36,454 bases of DNA from Woeseiaceae bacterium (lineage in GTDB: Bacteria; Pseudomonadota; Gammaproteobacteria; Steroidobacterales; Woeseiaceae). Location: contig JASJCM010000017.1 of the NCBI GenBank assembly GCA_030065985.1, forward strand, positions 1 to 36,454, in the 5' to 3' direction. The notes under the pieces were generated by a model that was not told the DNA's origin, ran no database searches, and saw nothing but the letters and a program-made list of their open reading frames with translations. The stretch's first letter is position 1, and every line of letters begins with the position of its first letter. This document shows, in pieces, positions 17,559 to 24,853 of this stretch. The translations under genes and the position numbers were made by a program.

Positions 17559-18584
17559 TTAATTCCAGTGCAGAATCACCTTGCCGGACTGGCCTGATTC
17601 CATGAGTTCGAACGCGGGTTGGAACTCCTCGATATCGAAATGATGCGTAATGATCGGGTCCATGTTTAGCCCGCTTTGCAGCATGCTCGACATCTTGTAC
17701 CAGGTCTCGAACATCTCGCGTCCATAGATACCCTTCAGCACGAGACCTTTGAAGATAACGTCATTCCAGTCGATGGCCATGTCGCCAGGCGGGATACCGA
17801 GAATCGCAACTTTGCCGCCGTGGTGCATCGTGCGCAGCATGTCACGGAATGCCTGCGGGTTGCCCGACATTTCCATGCCGACGTCGAAGCCCTCGACCAT
17901 GCCGAGTTCTTTCATCGTGTCGTCAATCGTTTCGTTCATGACGTTGATGGCCCGCGTAGCGCCCATCTTGCGAGCCAGGTCAAGGCGATAGTCGTTAACA
18001 TCCGTAATGACGACGTGGCGTGCACCAGCGTATCGTGCGATAGCCACAGCCATGATGCCGATCGGGCCTGCGCCCGTGATCAGCACGTCCTCGCCAACAA
18101 GGTCGAAGGACAGCGCGGTGTGCGTTGCATTGCCGAGCGGGTCCAGAATAGACGCCATTTCGTCACTGATCGCGTCCGGTAACCTGAACACATTGAACGC
18201 GGGCACGGCGATGTACTCCGCAAATGCGCCTGGACGGTTCACGCCCACACCGACCGTATTCATGCACAGGTGGCGGCGCCCGGCGCGGCAATTGCGGCAA
18301 TAGCCGCAGGTGATATGGCCTTCCGCGGATACGCGGTCGCCGATTTCGAAGCCCTTGACCTCGATGCCGCGTTCGACGATCTCGCCCGAGAATTCGTGGC
18401 CGACGGCCATCGGCACGGGAATCGTCGCCTGAGCCCAATCGTCCCACTTGAAGATATGGATGTCGGTGCCACAGATCGCGGTGCGCTTGACCTTGATAAG
18501 GACATCATTGTGCCCGACGTGCGGTCGCTCGATGTCCTCCATCCAGATGCCGCGTTCGGCTTTGGCTTTGACCAGTGCTTTCAT
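17559..18584 (-). CDS. tdh: L-threonine 3-dehydrogenase
   Basis: Tdh oxidises L-threonine with NAD+ to 2-amino-3-oxobutyrate, which the neighbouring Kbl cleaves to glycine and acetyl-CoA. The 341-residue zinc alcohol-dehydrogenase-type enzyme has catalytic zinc ligands Cys38 and His63-Glu64 (GHEF), the structural zinc cysteines 93, 96, 99 and 107 in CGYCRNC and the following stretch, and a Rossmann fold with [20 protein letters not shown]. Length equals that of the E. coli enzyme. The start, ATG at 18584, is preceded by GAGGG. It lies 24 bases after kbl on the same strand, which is the classic kbl-tdh operon. Confidence 0.98.
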   Translation of the reverse strand: MKALVKAKAERGIWMEDIERPHVGHNDVLIKVKRTAICGTDIHIFKWDDWAQATIPVPMAVGHEFSGEIVERGIEVKGFEIGDRVSAEGHITCGYCRNCRAGRRHLCMNTVGVGVNRPGAFAEYIAVPAFNVFRLPDAISDEMASILDPLGNATHTALSFDLVGEDVLITGAGPIGIMAVAIARYAGARHVVITDVNDYRLDLARKMGATRAINVMNETIDDTMKELGMVEGFDVGMEMSGNPQAFRDMLRTMHHGGKVAILGIPPGDMAIDWNDVIFKGLVLKGIYGREMFETWYKMSSMLQSGLNMDPIITHHFDIEEFQPAFELMESGQSGKVILHWN

Positions 18585-18608
18585 AGTTGCACCCTCGGAC
18601 CGTTATCC

Positions 18609-19808
18609 CTAGTTAATAACGCCCAGCTCGCGGCCGACATCCGTAAATGCGTCTATGGCCATATCGAGTTGCGCAGTCGTGAGTCCGGCAGACATCTGTG
18701 TGCGAATCCGCGCCTGGCCCTTTGGTACGACCGGATAAGAGAATCCGATGACGTAGATGCCACGCTCGAGGAGCTTGTCTGCCATGGCGGTGGCGAGTTT
18801 CGCATCGCCGAGCATCACCGGGATGATCGGGTGTTCGCCAGGCTTTAAGTCGAAGCCTCGTTCGGTCATCTTCTCCCGGAAGTACGCCGCATTGGCATGC
18901 AGCTGCTGCTGTAGCGAGTTGTCGCGTTCGAGCAGATCGAGCACCGCGATCGACGAGGCTGCGATCATCGGTGCGACGGAGTTCGAGAACAGGTAGGGCC
19001 GAGAGCGTTGCCGCAGCCAGCCTACGATTTCCTTGCGGCCGGAGGTATAGCCTCCCGAGGCGCCGCCGAGCGCTTTGCCCAGTGTGCCCGTGATGATGTC
19101 AACGCGTCCCACGACGTCGCGATACTCATGCGTGCCGCGACCGTGCTCCCCGAGAAAGCCCGCAGCATGGCAATCGTCGATCATCGTCAGCGCATCGAAT
19201 TCGTCGGCAAGTTCGCAGATGCCGCCGAGATCCGCGATCGTCCCGTCCATCGAGAACACGCCGTCCGTCACGACAAGACTGACATTGGCGCCCCTCGCCT
19301 CTTCGAGCTTCTGCTTGAGGTCGGCCATGTCGTTGTTGGCGTAACGGTGTCGCTGGGCTTTGCACAGGCGAATGCCGTCGATGATGCTGGCGTGATTGAG
19401 CGCGTCGGAGACTACGGCGTCGTCCGGGCCGAGCAGCGTCTCAAAGAGCCCGCCGTTCGCGTCAAAACAGGACGGGTACAGGATCGTGTCTTCAGTGCCG
19501 AGAAACGAACTGATGCGTTCCTCCAGCGCCTTGTGAATGGTCTGGGTGCCGCAGATAAAACGCACCGAGGCCATGCCGTAGCCATACTCATCGAGCGCTT
19601 TGTGCGCCGCAGCGACAACTTCAGGGTGGTTTGCCAGCCCAAGGTAATTGTTTGCGCAAAGGTTCAACACCTCTGTGGTGCTGCCATTGGTCTTGACGTC
19701 TATGGCCGCCTGCTGCGGCCCGGCAATCAGTCTTTCGGTCTTGAACAGCCCTTCATCGCGGAGGGCCTCGGTCTGCGAGGCGAGAGACCGGAGGAAATTT
19801 TCAGGCAC
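18609..19808 (-). CDS. kbl: Glycine C-acetyltransferase (2-amino-3-ketobutyrate CoA ligase)
   Basis: Kbl is a PLP enzyme that converts 2-amino-3-oxobutyrate and CoA to glycine and acetyl-CoA. Motifs are [16 protein letters not shown] near residue 50, [27 protein letters not shown], and the PLP lysine in GTLGKALGG at about residue 245. I place the start at GTG 19808, giving 399 residues against 398 in E. coli; it follows CCGAGGG at good spacing. The open frame reaches a TTG at 19838, but a TATACT -10 box (19839-19844) sits directly upstream of that TTG, so transcription should begin downstream of it. Tdh follows in the operon, and the Hsp15 gene is divergent, 60 bases away. Confidence 0.97.
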   Translation of the reverse strand: MPENFLRSLASQTEALRDEGLFKTERLIAGPQQAAIDVKTNGSTTEVLNLCANNYLGLANHPEVVAAAHKALDEYGYGMASVRFICGTQTIHKALEERISSFLGTEDTILYPSCFDANGGLFETLLGPDDAVVSDALNHASIIDGIRLCKAQRHRYANNDMADLKQKLEEARGANVSLVVTDGVFSMDGTIADLGGICELADEFDALTMIDDCHAAGFLGEHGRGTHEYRDVVGRVDIITGTLGKALGGASGGYTSGRKEIVGWLRQRSRPYLFSNSVAPMIAASSIAVLDLLERDNSLQQQLHANAAYFREKMTERGFDLKPGEHPIIPVMLGDAKLATAMADKLLERGIYVIGFSYPVVPKGQARIRTQMSAGLTTAQLDMAIDAFTDVGRELGVIN

Positions 19809-19838
19809 GTCATTGCCCTCGGAGTTGGAAGGACGCAA

Positions 19839-19844
19839 AGTATA
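19839..19844 (-). promoter_or_regulatory. Candidate -10 box for kbl-tdh
   Basis: On the minus strand TATACT matches five of six -10 positions. Transcription would start near 19832, about 24 bases upstream of the kbl GTG start at 19808. No convincing -35 was found, so activation by a regulator is possible. The same bases read TATATC on the other strand, toward Hsp15. Confidence 0.45.
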
Positions 19845-19868
19845 TCAGCAGCAAACTGGAGTTCGATT

Positions 19869-20258
19869 GTGGCTGACCGCAGTCTCAGGCTGGATCGGTG
19901 GTTGTGGTTTACGCGCTTCTACAAAACGCGTACCGCGGCCAGCAAGGCCGTTAATGGTGGACATATTCGTCTGAACGGAGAGCGTGCGCGGACCTCGTCC
20001 AGCGTCCTCGTCGGCGACCGGATTCGCGTTGTGCGCAACCAGCTCGAATTTGACGTAACCGTGACCGCTATACCGGTTCGTCGCGGTCCTGCACGCGAAG
20101 CGCAGGCCTGCTATGACGAGTCGCCGGAGAGTGTCGCCAAGCGCGAGCAGAGGGTTACAGACCTGCGCGCCGATCGCCTGCAAATGCCCATGACGCCAGG
20201 AAAACCGGACAAACGCACGCGCCGCAAGCTGCGCGATCGTAATCGAGGCGAGCGCTGA
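19869..20258 (+). CDS. hslR: Heat shock protein 15, S4-domain RNA-binding protein
   Basis: Hsp15 binds free 50S subunits that still carry a peptidyl-tRNA and helps recycle them after stress. The 129-residue product has an S4 RNA-binding domain from LRLDRWLWFTRFYKTRT (7-23) through GGHIRLNGERA and VGDRIRV to about residue 60, and a basic C-terminal tail rich in Arg and Lys. Length matches the family's usual 130 or so. The start is GTG at 19869, with GGAG (19858-19861) seven bases before it. The same reading frame stays open far upstream, antisense to kbl, so the gene is easily mis-called as a much longer one; the S4 start and ribosome-binding site settle it. It is divergent from kbl-tdh. Confidence 0.92.
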   Translation: MADRSLRLDRWLWFTRFYKTRTAASKAVNGGHIRLNGERARTSSSVLVGDRIRVVRNQLEFDVTVTAIPVRRGPAREAQACYDESPESVAKREQRVTDLRADRLQMPMTPGKPDKRTRRKLRDRNRGER

Positions 20259-20269
20259 GAATCCGCAGC

Positions 20270-20292
20270 AATACCAATGCCGGTTGGGTATT
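20270..20292 (+). terminator. Weak imperfect stem-loop after the Hsp15 gene
   Basis: AATACCAA pairs with TTGGGTATT around a TGCCGG loop, with one bulged base. It lies 11 bases after the stop and is followed by TTTAATAAAC rather than a T run. It could be a weak terminator, or part of the putA promoter, whose -10 begins 8 bases later. Confidence 0.3.
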
Positions 20293-20300
20293 TAATAAAC

Positions 20301-20306
20301 TATAAT
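20301..20306 (+). promoter_or_regulatory. Candidate -10 box for putA
   Basis: A perfect TATAAT lies about 68 bases before the putA start, giving a leader of some 60 bases. A TTGGGT at 20284-20289 is only 11 bases away, too close for a normal -35, so the -35 is weak or regulator-dependent. Confidence 0.45.
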
Positions 20307-20374
20307 CGCGGCCGGAAAGGTCTGCCCGAGACCGTCAATACGAATCCGCGCGAAGTGGACGAACGGAGTGTCTT

Positions 20375-23300
20375 ATGAGCTTCATAGACCAGCCTGCTGC
20401 CCGGGAAAGCAGCATTGGCTATATCAACGATAATTACCTCGCAGACGAACAGGAGCTGGTTCGTCAGTTGGCGAACGAGGCAGATCCCGGCGCGACGGGA
20501 CGTGCCAAGATCACGAAGACCGCGGAGCAGCTCGTGCGCGCGGTTCGCAAGAACACGAAGAACGACGGCGGCATTGAGGCCTTCCTGCAGCAATATGACC
20601 TTTCCTCAGATGAGGGCGTGCTGCTCATGTGTATCGCCGAAGCGCTGCTCCGTATCCCCGATGCGGACACGGCGGACCGGCTGATCGCCGACAAGATCAC
20701 TGCAGCCAGGTGGCAGGACCATATCGGCACCAGCGATTCCCTGTTCGTCAATGCCTCCACCTGGGGGCTCATGCTCACGGGCAAGATTCTCACGCTCGAC
20801 GAGATCGCCAGGGGCAACCCGACCAGGATGCTGGGCAAACTGGTCAGCCGCGCCGGCGAGCCGGTGGTGCGCACCGCAATGCGCCAGGCGATGAAGATCA
20901 TGGGCCACCAGTTCGTCATGGGCAGGACGATCGGTGAGGCGCTGCGCCGGGCGTTGAAGAGTACCGACCTGCCGTATCGGTACTCGTTCGACATGCTCGG
21001 TGAGTCCGCGCTGACCGCGGCGGACGCGCAGCGCTATCTCGATAACTACCACGAAGGCATCAAGAGCATCGGCGACGAGCACGTTGAGTCAGCCGACGTC
21101 TTCTCGGCTCCGGGTATTTCCGTGAAACTCTCGGCGCTGCACCCACGTTACGAGTATTCGCACGAAGACCGTGTCATGGCTGAGCTGGTGCCGGCCGTGC
21201 TCGAACTCGCCAAGCACGCCAAAGAAGTGGGCATTGGTTTGACGATCGACTCGGAAGAGGCACACCGTTTCGAGCTGTGGCTCAATATTTTCGAGAAGGT
21301 GTATCGCGACCCGGCATTGAATGGCTGGGACGGCTTTGGTGTTGCGCTGCAGACTTACCAGCGACGTGGCCGTGACGGCATGCGTTTCCTGATCGATATC
21401 GCTGACGAAGTTGGGCGGCGCATTCCCGTGCGGCTCGTCAAGGGTGCCTACTGGGATAGCGAGGTGAAATGGGCGCAGGAGCAGGGCCTGGAAAGCTACC
21501 CGGTGTTTACGCGCAAGTCGCATTCGGACGTGTCCTACCTCGCTGCGGCCCGCGCCGCACTTGGCGCAGGCGACAAGATTTACGCGCAGTTTGCGACCCA
21601 CAATGCGCACACGCTGGCGAGCATCCTGCACTACGCGGGTTCGCGCCGCGATTACGAGTTTCAGCGCCTGCACGGCATGGGCGAAGAGCTCTATGCCGAA
21701 GTTGTTGATCCGGACAAGCACGACCGGCCGTGCCGCGTCTATGCGCCGGTAGGTAATCACGAAGACTTGCTGCCATACCTCGTTCGGCGTCTTCTCGAGA
21801 ACGGCTCAAATACCTCGTTCGTCAATAAGATCGCTGACGAGTCGATCGATGCCATGGACATCATTGCCGATCCGCTGGAGACGGCGGCCGGACACGACTA
21901 CGCAGCCCATGACAAGATCCCGCAGCCGCTCGAGATCTTCCAACCCGAGCGTGAGAACTCGCAGGGCATCAATCTCGCCGATCGCACAATCAGTAGCGAG
22001 TTGCTAGGAGAACTGGAGAGAGCTGCGCAGAAGAGCTACACAGCGAAACCGATCATCGGCGGCAAGGAAGTGGACGGCAAGGAGGAACCGTCGGTCAATC
22101 CGTCGGACGTCTCCGAGATTGTCGGCGTGTGCCACCAGGCGTCCGCGGACGACGTACGCCGGGCGATCGATGTGTCGATCGAAGCGCAGCCGTCATGGGA
22201 TCGCATGGGTGGTCACGAGCGTTCGATCATCCTGAATCGCGCCGCGGATCTATACGAGAAGCATCGTGATGAACTGTTGGGGCTCGTCGTTCGCGAGGGC
22301 GGACGGACGATTCCCGATGCGATCTCCGAGCTTCGCGAAGCCGTCGACTTCATGCGCTATTACGGCGCCCAGGCCGAAAAGCACTTCGGCGAGCCCATCG
22401 TGCTACCCGGGCCAACCGGGGAACGCAATACGCTCAGCATGCGCGGCAAAGGTGTGTTCATCGCTATTAGCCCGTGGAACTTCCCGTTGGCGATCTTCAC
22501 CGGGCAGGTTACGGCGGCCCTTGCCGCGGGCAATGCGGTGCTGGCGAAACCCGCGGCTCCGACGCCGGTCATCGCATACCGGGCGATCCAGCTTCTGCAC
22601 GAAGCCGGCGTTCCGGCCGATGTCCTGCACTACGTACCGTGCGGCGGCCGCATGATCGGCGAGGCCGGCGTGGCCGATCCGCGTATCGCTGGCGTCGTGT
22701 TCACCGGTTCGACCGAGGTTGCGCAGACGATTAACCAGACCCTCGCCCATCGCGTTGGACCGATCGGCACACTGGTTGCCGAAACGGGCGGCCAGAACGC
22801 GATGTTCGTGGACAGTTCGGCGCTGCCGGAGCAGGTTGTCCATGATGCGATCTATTCCGCGTTTAACAGTGCCGGTCAGCGCTGTTCGGCGCTACGGTTG
22901 CTCTGCGTGCAGGAGGAAATCGAGCCCAGGACACTTGATCTTCTCAAGGGCTACATGGAAGAGCTGACGATCGGCGATCCGCGGCATCTCTCGACCGACG
23001 TCGGGCCGTGTATCGACGACCCCTCAAGGCAGATCCTTGCCACACACGTCGAGCGCATGGGCAGGGAGCAGAAGGTCGTACACCGCTGCAGGCTTCCTGA
23101 CGAGGCTTTCAAGGGCACCTATTTTGCGCCAACCCTGGTCGAAATTGATGGCATTGGCGCCCTGACTGAAGAGCAATTCGGTCCGGTGCTGCATGTCGTG
23201 AAATTCAAGAGCCGGTATCTGGACAAGACCGTCGCCGCCGTGAACCGCACTGGATTCGGCCTGACAATGGGCGTGCACAGCCGCATCGACTCGCGTATCG

Positions 23301-23524
23301 CAGGACTGGCTGCGGACTCCGGTGCCGGCAATCTCTATGTCAATCGCAACATGATCGGCGCCGTCGTTGGCGTGCAGCCGTTCGGTGGCAGAGGGCTGTC
23401 AGGCACGGGTCCCAAGGCCGGAGGCCCGCACTACGTGCAGCGTTTCGGCACCGAATTCACGCTGAGCAACAACATCTCTGCGGTCGGTGGTAATGCCAGC
23501 CTGCTGACGCTCGGCTCAGACTGA
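20375..23524 (+). CDS. putA: Bifunctional proline dehydrogenase / L-glutamate gamma-semialdehyde dehydrogenase
   Basis: PutA oxidises L-proline to glutamate in two steps, using FAD in the proline dehydrogenase domain and NAD+ in the aldehyde dehydrogenase domain, with substrate channelling between them. At 1049 residues this is the short form. There is an N-terminal arm, the PRODH barrel (about 140-480, with GPGISVKLSALHPRY-like ISVKLSALHPRY and the end RRLLENGSNTSFVNK), and the ALDH domain (about 530-1020), with its catalytic Cys837 in SAGQRCSALR and ISPWNFPLAIFTG earlier. It has no N-terminal ribbon-helix-helix DNA-binding domain, which E. coli PutA (1320 residues) uses to repress put genes, and lacks the long C-terminal extension. 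Control must therefore come from elsewhere. It precedes sdaA by 12 bases on the same strand. Confidence 0.98.
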   Translation: MSFIDQPAARESSIGYINDNYLADEQELVRQLANEADPGATGRAKITKTAEQLVRAVRKNTKNDGGIEAFLQQYDLSSDEGVLLMCIAEALLRIPDADTADRLIADKITAARWQDHIGTSDSLFVNASTWGLMLTGKILTLDEIARGNPTRMLGKLVSRAGEPVVRTAMRQAMKIMGHQFVMGRTIGEALRRALKSTDLPYRYSFDMLGESALTAADAQRYLDNYHEGIKSIGDEHVESADVFSAPGISVKLSALHPRYEYSHEDRVMAELVPAVLELAKHAKEVGIGLTIDSEEAHRFELWLNIFEKVYRDPALNGWDGFGVALQTYQRRGRDGMRFLIDIADEVGRRIPVRLVKGAYWDSEVKWAQEQGLESYPVFTRKSHSDVSYLAAARAALGAGDKIYAQFATHNAHTLASILHYAGSRRDYEFQRLHGMGEELYAEVVDPDKHDRPCRVYAPVGNHEDLLPYLVRRLLENGSNTSFVNKIADESIDAMDIIADPLETAAGHDYAAHDKIPQPLEIFQPERENSQGINLADRTISSELLGELERAAQKSYTAKPIIGGKEVDGKEEPSVNPSDVSEIVGVCHQASADDVRRAIDVSIEAQPSWDRMGGHERSIILNRAADLYEKHRDELLGLVVREGGRTIPDAISELREAVDFMRYYGAQAEKHFGEPIVLPGPTGERNTLSMRGKGVFIAISPWNFPLAIFTGQVTAALAAGNAVLAKPAAPTPVIAYRAIQLLHEAGVPADVLHYVPCGGRMIGEAGVADPRIAGVVFTGSTEVAQTINQTLAHRVGPIGTLVAETGGQNAMFVDSSALPEQVVHDAIYSAFNSAGQRCSALRLLCVQEEIEPRTLDLLKGYMEELTIGDPRHLSTDVGPCIDDPSRQILATHVERMGREQKVVHRCRLPDEAFKGTYFAPTLVEIDGIGALTEEQFGPVLHVVKFKSRYLDKTVAAVNRTGFGLTMGVHSRIDSRIAGLAADSGAGNLYVNRNMIGAVVGVQPFGGRGLSGTGPKAGGPHYVQRFGTEFTLSNNISAVGGNASLLTLGSD

Positions 23525-23536
23525 GCGCTGCAGTCG

Positions 23537-24847
23537 ATGCCGGAAATCAGTGTTTTCGACATCTTCAAGATAGGCATCGGCCCGTCCAGTTCGCACACGG
23601 TCGGGCCGATGAAAGCTGCGAAGGCCTTCGCCGGCGCCGTTGCAGGACCGAACGTCGCGAGATTCCATGCGACCTTATTTGGGTCCCTGGCATGGACCGG
23701 CAAAGGCCACGGGACAGACATAGCCGTACTGCTCGGCCTTCACGGGCACGAGCCCGAGACCCTGGATCCCGATGCGGTCGATGACATCCTCGCCGGCATT
23801 CGTGAAGCAGGCCGGGTCGACGTCGATTTCAACTACGAGCGCGAACTCGAGCGTCATACCAATGGCATGACCTTCGTCGCGCTGGACGCGGAGGGCAAAG
23901 AGCTGTTGCGCGAGGACTACTTTTCCCTCGGCGGCGGCTTCATAGCCCGGGGAGACGACCCCGAACCGGCGGCACAGTGCGGCGAGCCGCCGTTACCCTT
24001 CATGACCAGCGACTCATTGTTGAAGACTGCTGCGAAGCACGATCTGTCGATCGCCGAGCTTGTACTTCGCAACGAGGAAAGCTGGCGTGATCCTGACGAA
24101 GTCCGCGGCCGTCTCGACGCCATCTGGATAGCGATGCGGGATTGCATCGACCGCGGGCTGAGAACCGAGGGGGTGCTGCCCGGCAAGATGGAAATCATTC
24201 GCCGCGCCCCGCGGTTGTTCAAGAGTCTCACGGGTAAAGGCGAACCCGATCCATTGGACTCGCTGGAATGGGTTAATGCATTCGCAATTGCCGTCAATGA
24301 GGAGAACGCGGCCGGAGGCCGCGTCGTCACGTCGCCCACGAACGGTGCGGCGGGCATTATTCCAGCCGTGCTGCGGTACTACGTTGACTTCGTGCCCGGC
24401 GCCGACGAGAAGGGCATCCACAGGTTCCTGCTGACTTCGGGTGCGATCGGCATTCTCTACAAGATCAACGCGTCAATTTCAGGCGCCGAGATGGGTTGCC
24501 AGGGCGAGGTGGGTGTCGCGTGTTCAATGGCCGCGGGCGGACTCGTGGCGGCACTTGGCGGTTCTAACGACCACGTGGAAGAGGCCGCGGAAATCGGCAT
24601 GGAGCATAACCTGGGCCTGACCTGCGACCCGATCGGCGGTCTCGTACAGATTCCTTGCATCGAGCGCAACGCGATGGGCGCGATCAAGGCGATCAATGCG
24701 GCGAAGCTGGCCAGGCACGGCGATGGTTCGCACAAGGTGACGCTGGACCAGGTGATCGAGACGATGCGTCAGACCGGGCTCGACATGGCGCAGCAGTACA
24801 AGGAAACCTCCAAGGGCGGGCTCGCGGTCAACGTGCCCGAGTGCTGA
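23537..24847 (+). CDS. sdaA: L-serine ammonia-lyase (iron-sulfur type)
   Basis: This enzyme deaminates L-serine to pyruvate and ammonia using an oxygen-sensitive [4Fe-4S] cluster. The 436 residues contain the N-terminal beta domain with the signature [15 protein letters not shown] (14-28) and the alpha domain with [12 protein letters not shown]. Cysteines at 321, 363 and 374 have the same spacing as the three cluster ligands known in the Legionella enzyme (343, 385, 396). The last residue is also a cysteine (436), as in that enzyme, where the C-terminal Cys closes the cluster's fourth site. Start ATG at 23537 is 12 bases after putA; the ribosome-binding site is poor, so coupled expression is likely. 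The stop converges with the M50 protease gene, six bases away. Confidence 0.97.
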   Translation: MPEISVFDIFKIGIGPSSSHTVGPMKAAKAFAGAVAGPNVARFHATLFGSLAWTGKGHGTDIAVLLGLHGHEPETLDPDAVDDILAGIREAGRVDVDFNYERELERHTNGMTFVALDAEGKELLREDYFSLGGGFIARGDDPEPAAQCGEPPLPFMTSDSLLKTAAKHDLSIAELVLRNEESWRDPDEVRGRLDAIWIAMRDCIDRGLRTEGVLPGKMEIIRRAPRLFKSLTGKGEPDPLDSLEWVNAFAIAVNEENAAGGRVVTSPTNGAAGIIPAVLRYYVDFVPGADEKGIHRFLLTSGAIGILYKINASISGAEMGCQGEVGVACSMAAGGLVAALGGSNDHVEEAAEIGMEHNLGLTCDPIGGLVQIPCIERNAMGAIKAINAAKLARHGDGSHKVTLDQVIETMRQTGLDMAQQYKETSKGGLAVNVPEC

Positions 24848-24853
24848 TTCAGC

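Noticed and set aside
19008..19868. Plus-strand open frame upstream of Hsp15, antisense to kbl
   Set aside because: Only the part from 19869 matches a protein family, and the kbl sense strand explains the rest.
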